A stretch of 64,000 nt of DNA, taken from NCBI RefSeq assembly GCF_016820535.1, contig NZ_JADHDY010000003.1, forward strand, positions 62,001 through 126,000, read 5' to 3'. The notes under the pieces were generated by a model. It made no database searches. It was not told the origin of the DNA and saw only the letters and a program-made list of their open reading frames with translations. A program made the translations under genes and the position numbers. This DNA is from Sporosarcina beigongshangi. GTDB lineage: Bacteria; Actinomycetota; Actinomycetes; Actinomycetales; Micrococcaceae. Shown piece by piece: positions 25,408 through 33,626 of this stretch; the stretch's first letter is position 1, and every line of letters starts with the position of its first letter.

Positions 25408-25430
25408 AAGTCGCATTTGAAATGCTACTT
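25408..25430. promoter_or_regulatory. NsrR-type operator upstream of hmp
   Basis: AAGTCGCATTT (25408-25418) and AAATGCTACTT (25420-25430) are inverted halves matching at 10 of 11 positions around one central base. This resembles the known AAGATGCATTT-type NsrR site. It lies 39 bases before the hmp start. Confidence 0.75.
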
Positions 25431-25468
25431 TGGGTTTGTCACCATGACCTTGACCCAAGGAGTACCAG

Positions 25469-26641
25469 ATGCTGTCGGAAAAATCGCGCCCCGTCATTGA
25501 AGCCACCCTGCCGCTGGTGGGCTCCCGGTTGGGCGCCATCACCCCGAACTTCTACGGCCGCATGTTCGCCGCACACCCGGAGCTCCTGGACGGGCTGTTC
25601 AGCCGCGCCAACCAGAACAACGGCGAGCAGCAGAAGGCCCTGGCCGGCTCCATCGCCGGTTTCGCGAGCGCCCTGATGGCCAACCCGGACATGGTTCCGG
25701 AGACCATGCTCAGCCGCATCGCGCACAAGCACACGGCCCTGGGCATCACCGAGGACCAGTACCAGATTGTCTACAAGTACCTCTTTGAGGCCATCGCCGA
25801 GGAGCTCGCCGACGTCATCACTGCCGAGATCGCCGAGGCCTGGACCGAGGTCTACTGGCTCATGGCCGACGCGCTCATCAAAATTGAAAAGGGCCTTTAC
25901 GCACAGCAGGCCAACAACAAGATGTGGATGCCCTGGACCGTGGTGGAAAAGATGCCGGCCGGCACCGACTCCATGACGTTTGTCCTGGTGCCCGCCGACG
26001 ACACCCCCGTCACGGCTGCCCGCCCCGGCCAGTTCGTCTCCGTCAAGGTGGCCCTGCCGGACGGCCTGCTGCAGGTGCGCCAGTACTCGCTCAGCGCCGA
26101 CGCCGAGTCCACCACCCGCCGCGTGTTCACCACCAAGCGCGACGACGGCGGCGAGGTCTCGCCCGTGCTGCACAACAATGTGAAGGTGGGGGACGTCGTC
26201 GAACTTTCCAACCCCTATGGCGATGTGACGCTCGACGGCGAGGGCCCGGTCGTGTTTGCCACGGCCGGCATCGGCTGCACCCCCTCCGCATCGGCACTGC
26301 GCGCGCTGGCCACCGCGGGCGAGGACCGCGAGGTGCTGGTGCTGCACGCCGAGAAGAACCTGGAGGCCTGGGCGCTGCGAGAGCAAATGACCACCGACGT
26401 TGACGCGATTGGCAGCGCCACGCTGCAGCTCTGGCTCGAGGAGCCCACGGAGGGTTTCCACAAGGGCTTCATGTCGCTTGAGGGTCTGGACCTGCCGGCC
26501 AACGCCTCAATGTATGTGTGCGGGCCGCTGCCGTTCATGAAGGCGATCCGCAATCAGGCCATCGACGCCGGAATCCCCTCCACGAAGATCCACTACGAGG
26601 TCTTCGGCCCCGACGTCTGGCTGGCCGGCGCCGACAACTAG
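25469..26641 (+). CDS. hmp: Flavohemoprotein, nitric oxide dioxygenase
   Basis: A 390-residue protein. The globin domain (1-~140) carries the proximal-histidine region RIAHKHTALGI (~85). The FAD domain (~150-255) has the FAD-binding motif VRQYSLSADAE. The NAD domain (~260-390) has VVFATAGIGCTPSASALRAL and YVCGPLPFMKAIR. It oxidises NO to nitrate using O2 and NAD(P)H in the cytoplasm. Control by the adjacent NsrR is supported by the operator between them. Length and domain order match the family. Confidence 0.96.
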   Translation: MLSEKSRPVIEATLPLVGSRLGAITPNFYGRMFAAHPELLDGLFSRANQNNGEQQKALAGSIAGFASALMANPDMVPETMLSRIAHKHTALGITEDQYQIVYKYLFEAIAEELADVITAEIAEAWTEVYWLMADALIKIEKGLYAQQANNKMWMPWTVVEKMPAGTDSMTFVLVPADDTPVTAARPGQFVSVKVALPDGLLQVRQYSLSADAESTTRRVFTTKRDDGGEVSPVLHNNVKVGDVVELSNPYGDVTLDGEGPVVFATAGIGCTPSASALRALATAGEDREVLVLHAEKNLEAWALREQMTTDVDAIGSATLQLWLEEPTEGFHKGFMSLEGLDLPANASMYVCGPLPFMKAIRNQAIDAGIPSTKIHYEVFGPDVWLAGADN

Positions 26642-26671
26642 CCATCCGACGCGCCGTCGGCACCGTCCGCC

Positions 26672-26720
26672 CCGGACGCTCCGGACGCTCCGGACGCTCC
26701 GGACGCTCCGGACGCTCCGG
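26672..26720. repeat. Short tandem repeat, five copies of CCGGACGCT
   Basis: Five perfect nine-base units (26672-26716) plus a partial sixth lie just after hmp. Units are contiguous without spacers, so this is a simple tandem repeat. Confidence 0.9.
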
Positions 26721-26727
26721 CACCACC

Positions 26728-26825
26728 AACGCTATCGCAGCAATGGCTGGTTTTTCGGCAACGCTATCGCCCATGACTGCGATAGCGTTGCCGATTTTCT
26801 GACCATTGCTGCGATAGCGTTTTGT
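26728..26825. repeat. 94-base REP-like palindrome, probable bidirectional terminator
   Basis: Two ~43-base arms (26728-26770 and 26779-26821) pair almost throughout, apart from a short mismatch in the CTGGTTTTT segment, around an eight-base loop. Both ends carry AACGCTATCGCAGCAATGG. It lies between the convergent hmp and pckG genes and is followed by TTTTG. A related half occurs at 19528-19553. Confidence 0.85.
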
Positions 26826-26867
26826 GCGTTGGAGCGACGACGGAGCCGAAGCTCCCGCATTTAGCTC

Positions 26868-28697
26868 TTAGGAGGCGAAGCGCTGCTTCAGGCCCTCCAG
26901 CTCGGTGGCCATTTCAGCCGGAAGGGAGTCACCGAAGCGGGCGTACCATTCCTCGATGCCGGCCAGCTCGGTTTCCCATTCGGCCGCGTCCACCTTGAGT
27001 GCGTCCTTGATGTCCGACGCCGGAACCTCCAGGCCTGCCAGGTCCAGTGAGCCTTCTGCCGGGACGAAGCCGATGGGCGTCTCCACGGCATCGGCGGTGC
27101 CTTCGATGCGCTCGATGGCCCACTTGAGCACACGCGAGTTCTCACCGAAGCCGGGCCAGGCGAAGCCGCCGTCGGCGTTGCGCCGGAACCAGTTGACCAA
27201 GAAGATCTTGGGCAGGCGGTCCTGGTTGCCTCCGGCGGAGAGGTCGATCCAGTGCTTGAGGTAGTCGCCGGCGTCGTAGCCGATGAACGGCAGCATGGCC
27301 ATGGGGTCGCGGCGGACCACACCCACGGCGCCGGTGGCGGCGGCGGTGGTTTCCGAGGACAGCGTCGAGCCCATGAAGATGCCGTGGGTCCAGTCGCGGG
27401 CCTGCGTGACCAGGGGAACCGTGGTCTTGCGGCGCCCACCGAACAGGATGGCGTTGATCTCGACGCCGGCGGCGTCGTAGTAGTCCTTGGACAGCATGTC
27501 CACCTGGTCGATCGGCGTGCAGAAGCGCGAGTTCGGGTGCGCCGCCGGGCGCCCTGCATCGGGCGTCCAGTCCTCGCCGCGCCAATCTGTCAGGTGGGCG
27601 GGCACCTCGTCGGTCATGCCCTCCCACCACACACCGCCGTCGTCCGTCAAAGCAACATTGGTGAAGATGGAGTTGCCCTTGACGATGGCGGCCATGGCGT
27701 TGGGGTTGGTGGACCAGCCGGTGCCAGGGGCGACGCCGAACAGCCCGGACTCCGGGTTGACGGCACGCAGCTCGCCTTCCTTGCCGAAGCGCATCCAGTT
27801 GATGTCATCGCCCAGCGTCTCGGCCTTCCAGCCGGGAATGGTGGGCTCGAGCAGCGCCAGGTTGGTCTTGCCGCAGGCAGAGGGGAAAGCCGCGGCGACG
27901 TGGTAGCTCTTGTCCTCGGGGCTGGTGAGCTTGAGGATGAGCATGTGCTCAGCGAGCCAGCCTTCGTCGCGGGCCATGACCGAGGCGATGCGCAGGGCAA
28001 AGCACTTCTTGCCCAGGAGCGCGTTTCCGCCGTAGCCGGAGCCGAACGAGAAGATGGAGCGCTCCTCGGGGAAGTGCACAATCCACTTTTCCTCGTTGCA
28101 TGGCCACGCGGCATCCGCCTCACCCGGCGCCAGCGGGGCACCCACGGAATGCAGTGCCGGGACAAAGAAGGCGTTGGTGGCTTCAAGCTTGTGCAGCACC
28201 TCGGTGCCGATCCGGGCCATGATGCGCATGGAGGCGACGACGTAGGCCGAGTCGGTGATTTCAACGCCGAACTTGGGGTCCTCGGCGTCGAGCGGGCCCA
28301 TGACGAAGGGGATGACGTACATGGTGCGTCCGCGCATGCTGCCGGCGAAGCGGTCGTTGAGGATCTCCTTCATGGCGGCCGGTTCCATCCAGTTGTTGGT
28401 GAAGCCGGCGTCTCGCTCGTTTTCGGAGCAGATGAAGGTCCGTCCCTCGACCCGGGCAACGTCCTTGGGGTCCGAGAAGGCGGCGAAGGAATTGGGGAAC
28501 AGTTCGGGGTTGAGCCGCGTGAGCGTGCCGTCCTCCACGAGTTGGTCCGTGAGCTGCGCATATTCCTGTGCAGACCCGTCCACCCAGCGGACGTTCTCCG
28601 GCAAGGTCAGAGCAGCAACCTCGGACACCCAGGCAGCCAGGCCCTTGTGGGTGGTCATTGCCTGCTCAACGGATTCCTGCACTGGCGCGTGGCCCAT
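26868..28697 (-). CDS. pckG: Phosphoenolpyruvate carboxykinase (GTP)
   Basis: A 609-residue GTP-dependent PEPCK, which converts oxaloacetate to PEP for gluconeogenesis. The kinase-1a motif is [15 protein letters not shown], the metal/kinase-2 region is [14 protein letters not shown], and [11 protein letters not shown] is the late conserved segment. Growth on pyruvate or lactate, the end products of fucose use here, would need this enzyme. I chose ATG 28697, seven bases after GAAGGGAA, over an ATG 15 bases earlier. A CRP/GlxR-type box and a second palindrome lie ~150 bases upstream, suggesting catabolite control. Confidence 0.96.
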   Translation of the reverse strand: MGHAPVQESVEQAMTTHKGLAAWVSEVAALTLPENVRWVDGSAQEYAQLTDQLVEDGTLTRLNPELFPNSFAAFSDPKDVARVEGRTFICSENERDAGFTNNWMEPAAMKEILNDRFAGSMRGRTMYVIPFVMGPLDAEDPKFGVEITDSAYVVASMRIMARIGTEVLHKLEATNAFFVPALHSVGAPLAPGEADAAWPCNEEKWIVHFPEERSIFSFGSGYGGNALLGKKCFALRIASVMARDEGWLAEHMLILKLTSPEDKSYHVAAAFPSACGKTNLALLEPTIPGWKAETLGDDINWMRFGKEGELRAVNPESGLFGVAPGTGWSTNPNAMAAIVKGNSIFTNVALTDDGGVWWEGMTDEVPAHLTDWRGEDWTPDAGRPAAHPNSRFCTPIDQVDMLSKDYYDAAGVEINAILFGGRRKTTVPLVTQARDWTHGIFMGSTLSSETTAAATGAVGVVRRDPMAMLPFIGYDAGDYLKHWIDLSAGGNQDRLPKIFLVNWFRRNADGGFAWPGFGENSRVLKWAIERIEGTADAVETPIGFVPAEGSLDLAGLEVPASDIKDALKVDAAEWETELAGIEEWYARFGDSLPAEMATELEGLKQRFAS

Positions 28698-28849
28698 TGT
28701 GTTTCCCTTCATTGGGTGGGTAGGTGGTGTCTAAATGCTATGACCCGACTTTCCCGCTTTTTGGGCATCGGACATGGGATGTACATAGCCATGCCGCAAG
28801 CAATTCCGCGCGCTTCCGGGGTTTTCCCCATTCATCGGCACCAATTTAA

Positions 28850-28877
28850 GTGATCCAGATCACCTAGACCGGTCTAG
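28850..28877. promoter_or_regulatory. CRP/GlxR-type box and adjoining palindrome upstream of pckG
   Basis: GTGATCCAGATCAC (28850-28863) fits GTGA-N6-TCAC. It abuts the perfect 14-base palindrome CTAGACCGGTCTAG (28864-28877), a different candidate operator. The rest of 28698-28987 shows no gene. Confidence 0.6.
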
Positions 28878-28987
28878 TGCCGGGGAACACTGCGCCGGCA
28901 CGCCCTTTCGATTTGGACTCTCCGCCCAAGGTGGGTTAGAGTTATTCACGGCCCGAGGGTCAACAAAGAAACAAAGAAACAAAATAT

Positions 28988-29060
28988 GCGTGCGTAGCTC
29001 AACGGATAGAGCATCTGACTACGGATCAGAAGGTTGGGGGTTCGAATCCCTTCGCGCGCA
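28988..29060 (+). tRNA. tRNA-Arg (anticodon ACG)
   Basis: Seven-base acceptor stem 28988-28994/29053-29059, anticodon stem TCTGA/TCAGA around CTACGGA with ACG at 29021-29023, and T-loop TTCGAAT. Discriminator A is at 29060; CCA is not encoded. It reads CGN codons after wobble deamination by TadA, whose gene is also in this window. Confidence 0.96.
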
Positions 29061-29067
29061 CTCCAGG

Positions 29068-29099
29068 AAAGAGTCCCAAGCTTCGGCTTGGGACTCTTT
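29068..29099 (+). terminator. Terminator after tRNA-Arg
   Basis: A 14-base perfect stem (29068-29081 and 29086-29099) with a TTCG tetraloop ends in CTCTTT. Confidence 0.88.
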
Positions 29100-29110
29100 C
29101 GCTTAAGCTC

Positions 29111-29146
29111 TGCCCATTGTCCCCCAAGTTGAGACAGGGCACCCCG
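29111..29146. repeat. Copy of the GTCTCAACTT repeat core
   Basis: Read on the minus strand this gives GCCCTGTCTCAACTTGGGGG, close to 3681-3700 (GCCCCGTCTCAACTAAGTTG). It may be a relic end of the same element type. Confidence 0.35.
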
Positions 29147-29204
29147 CGAGGGCACCAATAGTGCGGCGGCGGCACGGCCCAGGGCCGGGCGGGAAGCCTC
29201 CTGC

Positions 29205-29942
29205 TCAGACCCGGTTCACGTGGCGCATGATCTCGCGAGCCACCGGCGCCGGATCCTTGACCATGGTTTCGTGGCCGCAGCCTGCAATTTCAACCATGAC
29301 GGCATTCGGGATCAGTGCGGCAACCTCCGCAACCCAACCGCCCGGGCAGACCCGGTCGCGTCCGCCGCGGACCACCAGGGTGTGTGCCTGGATGAGAGGC
29401 AGCGTGTCCTCGACCGTGTGTGCCATCATGGCGTTCAGCTTCTTGATGAACCAGCGCGGCCCGGTCCGGGCGTAGTTTTTCAGGCCGACGCCGATAACCT
29501 TGGGGCTTTCGCCGAAGAGGTCCTGCAGCATGCGCCAGGCCTCACGGCCCATGCTGCGCTCGAGGCGGTTGAGGGTGGGTGCAACCAGGACCAACTCCGG
29601 GAAAAGGTCCGGGCGCTGGGCTGCGGCCTCGGCCACCACCTGGGTGCCCATGGAGTGTCCGATGAGAATGGGCCGGCCCAGCCCTTCGGCCTCAACAAAG
29701 TCGATCAGGAGCGCACCGGTTTGCGCCATGGTCAGCGCGTGCCGGGGTTCGGGGCTGTTGCCAAAGCCGGGCAGGTCCACAGCCACGACGCGGCCATGCT
29801 GCTCCAGCTCGCCGGCAAGCGCGGAAAAATAGGGGATGCCCATGCCGATCCCGTGCACAAGGAGGAACGTCCGTTGCCCGGCAGTACCGGAGTCCGTGGC
29901 GGTGATTGTGTACTCTCCCCGGACAAATGTGTGCGCGCGCAT
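29205..29942 (-). CDS. Alpha/beta hydrolase
   Basis: A 245-residue alpha/beta-hydrolase fold protein. The oxyanion motif LLVHGIGMG lies near residue 30, the nucleophile elbow GHSMGTQV near 97 (Ser in GHSMG), the acid in VVRGGRDRVCPGG and the histidine in AGCGHETMV. I place the start at ATG 29942; the open frame continues upstream, but that part does not look like protein of this fold. The substrate is unknown. It stands alone after tRNA-Arg. Confidence 0.85.
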   Translation of the reverse strand: MRAHTFVRGEYTITATDSGTAGQRTFLLVHGIGMGIPYFSALAGELEQHGRVVAVDLPGFGNSPEPRHALTMAQTGALLIDFVEAEGLGRPILIGHSMGTQVVAEAAAQRPDLFPELVLVAPTLNRLERSMGREAWRMLQDLFGESPKVIGVGLKNYARTGPRWFIKKLNAMMAHTVEDTLPLIQAHTLVVRGGRDRVCPGGWVAEVAALIPNAVMVEIAGCGHETMVKDPAPVAREIMRHVNRV

Positions 29943-30588
29943 GCCCCACAGTACCGCGGCACTGGCACCCCGCCCGCAACCGCGGCTGGCTCGGCAGCCC
30001 CAACCGGTGCCGCCTCCCGGATCACCAGCTTCCCATGTTCGACGGCGCCCGGCCCACCCTGGCGGGTGGGAGCGGACCGGTCCAGTCCAGTCCAAGGCAG
30101 TTTGGCGTCCCGGCGCTCGGGTGCGGCGGGACGTCGCAAGTCCTTCGGTCGCTGCTGCAGCTTGTCTGAACGTCGACCCACGCCTCTCGTCCAATTGGCT
30201 TGCCGAGGTCCGGTCAAGGGGCCTTCGAAGCGCCTCTGAACGCCAACCCTGGCCGGCATCCGGAACTCGTGCTCCCGTTCGTGCCAACAATTCGGCGCGT
30301 CTCGGGCAGGGCCGGAAGGTGGCGGAGCGGGTTCCTTCCAAGCGAAAGCCACCCCTGGCTGCGACGTTGTTGGACGCCAGGCAGGCGGGGACCTCGGTTT
30401 CTATCCATGCACCAACAACGTCGCTGCACAGCACGCCCGCAGGTTTAAGCACGGGGCCACGTTTCGCAAAGCCCCGCGGGTTGAAAGCCAAGGGACGGCT
30501 GCCATCATTGAGCACGTCGTCGGCATGCCCCGGGAGCCGATCGGACCGGCCCACGAGCCGTAGCGGCTCACCCAGACCGGTTCAACGC
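29943..30588. other. Intergenic region without a supported gene
   Basis: About 650 bases contain only overlapping open frames with arginine-, serine- and proline-rich translations lacking recognisable domains. I see no convincing gene, tRNA or repeat here. It presumably holds the promoter of the alpha/beta hydrolase gene. Confidence 0.6.
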
Positions 30589-30649
30589 GAAAAAGCCGCC
30601 GATACTGCCCGGCGCCTAAATCTGAGCGGCAAAGGGCAGTATCGACGGC
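30589..30649 (-). terminator. Terminator of the second GntR gene
   Basis: A 16-base stem with one mismatch (30595-30610 with 30634-30649) is followed on the minus strand by TTTTT. Confidence 0.85.
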
Positions 30650-30666
30650 GGAAGCAGGACGGCCGG

Positions 30667-31398
30667 TTAAGACGCCTCCACGTATTCCTTGATCTTGTGG
30701 CGGATGCCGTCGAAGTGGGCGCTGAGCAGGGCCGACGCGGCGGTGGCGTCTTGGGACACGACGGCCTCGTAAATCAGGCGGTGTTCTGCCGCCGTCTGGA
30801 CAAGGCTCCTGGTGCCGACACCGATTTCAACGTGGATCTTGCGATATACCTTCCAAAAAACATCCATGAGGTTCATGAGGAGATCGTTGCCGAGGGGCGC
30901 AAACAGCAGCCGGTGGAATTCCGCATCGGCCTCCGTGAACGCCTCGCCCTGATGCGCCAGGTCCTCCATGGTTCCAACGACTTCAGCAAGCCGCTGCAGG
31001 TCTGCCTCCGTGACCACCTGGATGGTGGAACTGATAAGGCCGGCTTCCAGTGCCTGGCGGATGTCGACCAGCTGGAGGGCTTCCACTCCTTCATGGCGCA
31101 GCGACAGGCGCCCGCGGAAGGTCAGGCCGTCTGCCAGCGCATCAAAGTTGCTGGGCGCCACAAACATGCCGAATCCGTGCCGGATCTCAATGACACCCAG
31201 CGCCTGCAGGACCTTCAGAGACTCGCGAAGCGTGTTGCGGCCAACGCCGAGGACTTCACACAGTTCATTTTCGGTGGGCATGGGGTCGCCCGCATCGAGG
31301 TCCCGGTCAAGGATGAGTTCCATAATGTCTGCCTGAAGTGCCCGGAGCCGCGCCTGCGCACTGAACCTGGCCTTCGGCACCGCGTTTGAAATGGACAA
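30667..31398 (-). CDS. GntR family (FCD) regulator of the sialic-acid locus, NanR-like
   Basis: A 243-residue protein. The winged helix (~15-80) has AGDPMPTENELCEVLGVGRN, and the FCD domain (~95-235) has LVDIRQALEAGLISS, DAEFHRLLFAPLGN and a late HRLIYEAVVSQD. It starts at TTG 31398 with GGAG five bases upstream. It is divergent from the transporter-nanA-nanK-nanE operon across a 473-base region with three operator-like sites. NanR of E. coli and of Corynebacterium glutamicum are GntR/FCD repressors of sialic-acid genes, so the same role is likely. The operator resembles that of the fucose genes. Confidence 0.87.
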   Translation of the reverse strand: MSISNAVPKARFSAQARLRALQADIMELILDRDLDAGDPMPTENELCEVLGVGRNTLRESLKVLQALGVIEIRHGFGMFVAPSNFDALADGLTFRGRLSLRHEGVEALQLVDIRQALEAGLISSTIQVVTEADLQRLAEVVGTMEDLAHQGEAFTEADAEFHRLLFAPLGNDLLMNLMDVFWKVYRKIHVEIGVGTRSLVQTAAEHRLIYEAVVSQDATAASALLSAHFDGIRHKIKEYVEAS

Positions 31399-31562
31399 CT
31401 AAACTCCTCAGTTAGGTAGGAGCTGCACGGTCCGCCCGGATTCTCACTTCAATAGCGAAAACAGGCGAACCGTCCCCGAGTACCATTGTTTCCAAAGCAT
31501 GTGGCCGCTGCAGCTCATGAGCCGGACGCCCGGAAGGGCGCCAAGGTGATCTAAGACATAGA

Positions 31563-31573
31563 ATATCGGATGT
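31563..31573. promoter_or_regulatory. GntR-type operator variant (ATATCGGATGT)
   Basis: One mismatch from ACATCGGATGT. It lies between the divergent GntR gene and the sialic-acid transporter operon, with TCCGACGTC following directly. Confidence 0.55.
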
Positions 31574-31790
31574 CCGACGTCTTTCCTATCCCGTGCCACG
31601 GAAAATTGGGCCAGCTTGGCCAACGCACCCCCTACAGGCACCATCGCCCGCACCCGCGCCCGCCGCCGGCAAAGCGGCGCGGGTCACAACAAACCCGTCG
31701 CCACATTATTGAACACCTGCCGTCGGGCCCGTCAATTCGCGGCTTCAAGCCGTAACCAAATCGAGACACAAGCACCACTTGACCGATCCC

Positions 31791-31806
31791 TGTGATGGCA
31801 ATTACA
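31791..31806. promoter_or_regulatory. CRP/GlxR-type box before the sialic-acid operon
   Basis: TGTGATGGCAATTACA has the TGTGA-N6-TCACA form with one mismatch, and its symmetry extends one base each side (CTG...CAG). It lies 66 bases before the binding-protein ATG. Confidence 0.5.
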
Positions 31807-31818
31807 GTTTCATCATAA

Positions 31819-31843
31819 GCATCGGACGTCCTACATCCGATAA
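31819..31843. promoter_or_regulatory. Two adjacent GntR-type operators
   Basis: GCATCGGACGT (31819-31829) and ACATCCGATAA (31833-31843) each differ from the ACATCSGATGT palindrome at two positions and are spaced by three bases. They are 29-53 bases before the transporter start, well placed for repression. Confidence 0.6.
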
Positions 31844-31871
31844 CTAATAAACGAAATGGTGAGTCCACAGA

Positions 31872-33491
31872 ATGAGCAATACTCTTCAGAACCTACCTGC
31901 GACACCGGCGTCGCGTCGCACTTTCCTCAAGGCCGCTGGCGTCCTTGGTGCCGCTACTGCTTTCACCGCCACCCTGGCTGCCTGTGGCTCCAGCGATCCC
32001 AAGTCTGAGACTTCAGGTCCTGCCGGCGCGATCAACAAGGATGGCAGCATCGAGGCCGGCATCTCCTACTCCCTGTCAACTGGTTTTGACCCGATGAGCT
32101 CCTCGGGTGCCACTCCGATGGCAGCCAACCTGCACATCTTCGAAGGCCTGGTGGAACTTCACCCGGCAACGCGTGAGCCCTACAACGCCCTCGCCAAGGA
32201 AGACCCCAAGCAGATCGACGACCTCACCTGGCAGGTCACGATCCGCGAAGGCGCCAAGTTCCACGACGGCTCCCCCGTCACCACCGAGGACGTCGCCTAC
32301 TCGTTCGAGCGCGTTCTGGACCCGGCCAACGCCGCCCTGTTCGCACAGTTCATCTTCTTCGTCGACACGGTCAAGGCCGTTGACGACAAGACTGTTGAAT
32401 TCAAGCTGAAGACCGCTTTCGCCGGTTTCGGCCCGCGCATCTCCGTGGTCAAGGTTGTCCCCAAGGCCATCGCCTCCAAGGACCAGAAGGCCTTCGACGC
32501 CAACCCCGTCGGCACCGGCCCGTACAAGTTCGTCTCCGCGGCCAAGGATGACAAGATCGTCTTCGCCCGCAACGACGACTACAACGGCCCGAAGCCGGCC
32601 CTGGCCAAGGACATGACCTGGTTCCTGCTCTCGGATGCATCGGCCCGCGTCACCGCAATGCAGTCCGGCCGCGTCCAGGCCATCGAAGACGTCCCCTACC
32701 TGGACGTCGACGCCCTGAAGTCCAAGGTTGAAGTTGAGTCCGTGCAGTCCTTCGGCCTCATGTTCCTCATGTTCAACCTGTCCAAGGCACCCTTCGACAA
32801 GAAGGAAGTCCGCCAGGCACTGCACTACGCCATCGACAAGGACGTCCTCATCAAGACGGCGCTCCTGGGCAACGCCGCCGCCGCAACCTCCTACTTCCAG
32901 GAAGGTGGCACCAACTACCAGAAGGCTGCAACGGTTTACACCTACGATGCAGACAAGGCCAAGTCGCTGCTCGCCGCTGCGGGCGTCACCGGCCTGAAGC
33001 TGACCCTGACCAGCACGGACACCGCCTGGGTCAAGGACGTCATCCCGCTCATCAAGTCCAACTGGGACGCCATCGGCGTCCAGACCACGCTGGAGCCGCT
33101 GGCTTCCGCAGCCGTTTACGCACCGGACAAGGTCGGCGGCCTGAACTACGACGTGCTGGCAGCCCCGGGCGACCCCTCGGTCTTCGGCAACGACGCAGAC
33201 ATCCTGCTGAGCTGGTTCTACCGCGGCGACACCTGGGCCAAGAACCGCTACGCATGGAACGACTCGGCCGAGTACAAGGAAGTCCAGTCCAAGCTCGATG
33301 CAGCTTTGGCCGCCTCCGACGCCGACGCCAAGAAGCTCTACAGCGAGATCATCAACATCGTTGCCGAAGAGGCACCGCTGTACCCGATCTTCCACCGCAA
33401 GCTGCCCACCGCCTGGAACCAGAAGGAACTTGATGGTTTCCAGCCGCTGCCCACAACGGGCATCTCCTTCGTTGGAGTCGGGCGCGTTTAG
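31872..33491 (+). CDS. Dipeptide-type ABC transporter substrate-binding lipoprotein (probable sialic acid)
   Basis: A 539-residue SBP_bac_5 family protein. The N-terminus combines a twin-arginine motif ([10 protein letters not shown]) with a lipobox (TLAAC, cysteine ~37), so it is probably Tat-exported and lipid-anchored. Typical core motifs are [29 protein letters not shown] and a hinge region [20 protein letters not shown]. Although the family is named for peptides, the operon continues with nanA, nanK and nanE. The SiaEFGI importer of C. glutamicum and SatABCD of Haemophilus ducreyi are precedents for sialic-acid uptake by this family. The substrate is inferred. Confidence 0.9.
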   Translation: MSNTLQNLPATPASRRTFLKAAGVLGAATAFTATLAACGSSDPKSETSGPAGAINKDGSIEAGISYSLSTGFDPMSSSGATPMAANLHIFEGLVELHPATREPYNALAKEDPKQIDDLTWQVTIREGAKFHDGSPVTTEDVAYSFERVLDPANAALFAQFIFFVDTVKAVDDKTVEFKLKTAFAGFGPRISVVKVVPKAIASKDQKAFDANPVGTGPYKFVSAAKDDKIVFARNDDYNGPKPALAKDMTWFLLSDASARVTAMQSGRVQAIEDVPYLDVDALKSKVEVESVQSFGLMFLMFNLSKAPFDKKEVRQALHYAIDKDVLIKTALLGNAAAATSYFQEGGTNYQKAATVYTYDADKAKSLLAAAGVTGLKLTLTSTDTAWVKDVIPLIKSNWDAIGVQTTLEPLASAAVYAPDKVGGLNYDVLAAPGDPSVFGNDADILLSWFYRGDTWAKNRYAWNDSAEYKEVQSKLDAALAASDADAKKLYSEIINIVAEEAPLYPIFHRKLPTAWNQKELDGFQPLPTTGISFVGVGRV

Positions 33492-33510
33492 CAATATCGT
33501 TTCACACAGA

Positions 33511-33551
33511 CCGGAGGGGCTGTGGCCTATCACTGGCCACAGCCCCTCCGG
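33511..33551 (+). terminator. Intra-operon hairpin between binding-protein and permease genes
   Basis: A 17-base perfect stem (33511-33527 and 33535-33551) with a seven-base loop lies 20 bases after the binding-protein stop. No T-run follows, so partial termination or protection of the upstream mRNA is more likely than full termination. Confidence 0.75.
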
Positions 33552-33626
33552 CCTGACACCATCTTTCCTATGACGCAGCGCACAGTCCCCGCTGGCACCT
33601 GCAAAATAGAACCGGAGTAAAGTACA

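Noticed and set aside
26672-26720. Tandem repeats as a possible CRISPR array
   Set aside because: Units are nine bases with no spacers and no cas genes nearby.
29943-30554. N-terminal extension of the alpha/beta hydrolase frame by ~200 codons
   Set aside because: The extension is Arg/Pro/Gly-rich without a fold; the hydrolase begins naturally at ATG 29942.
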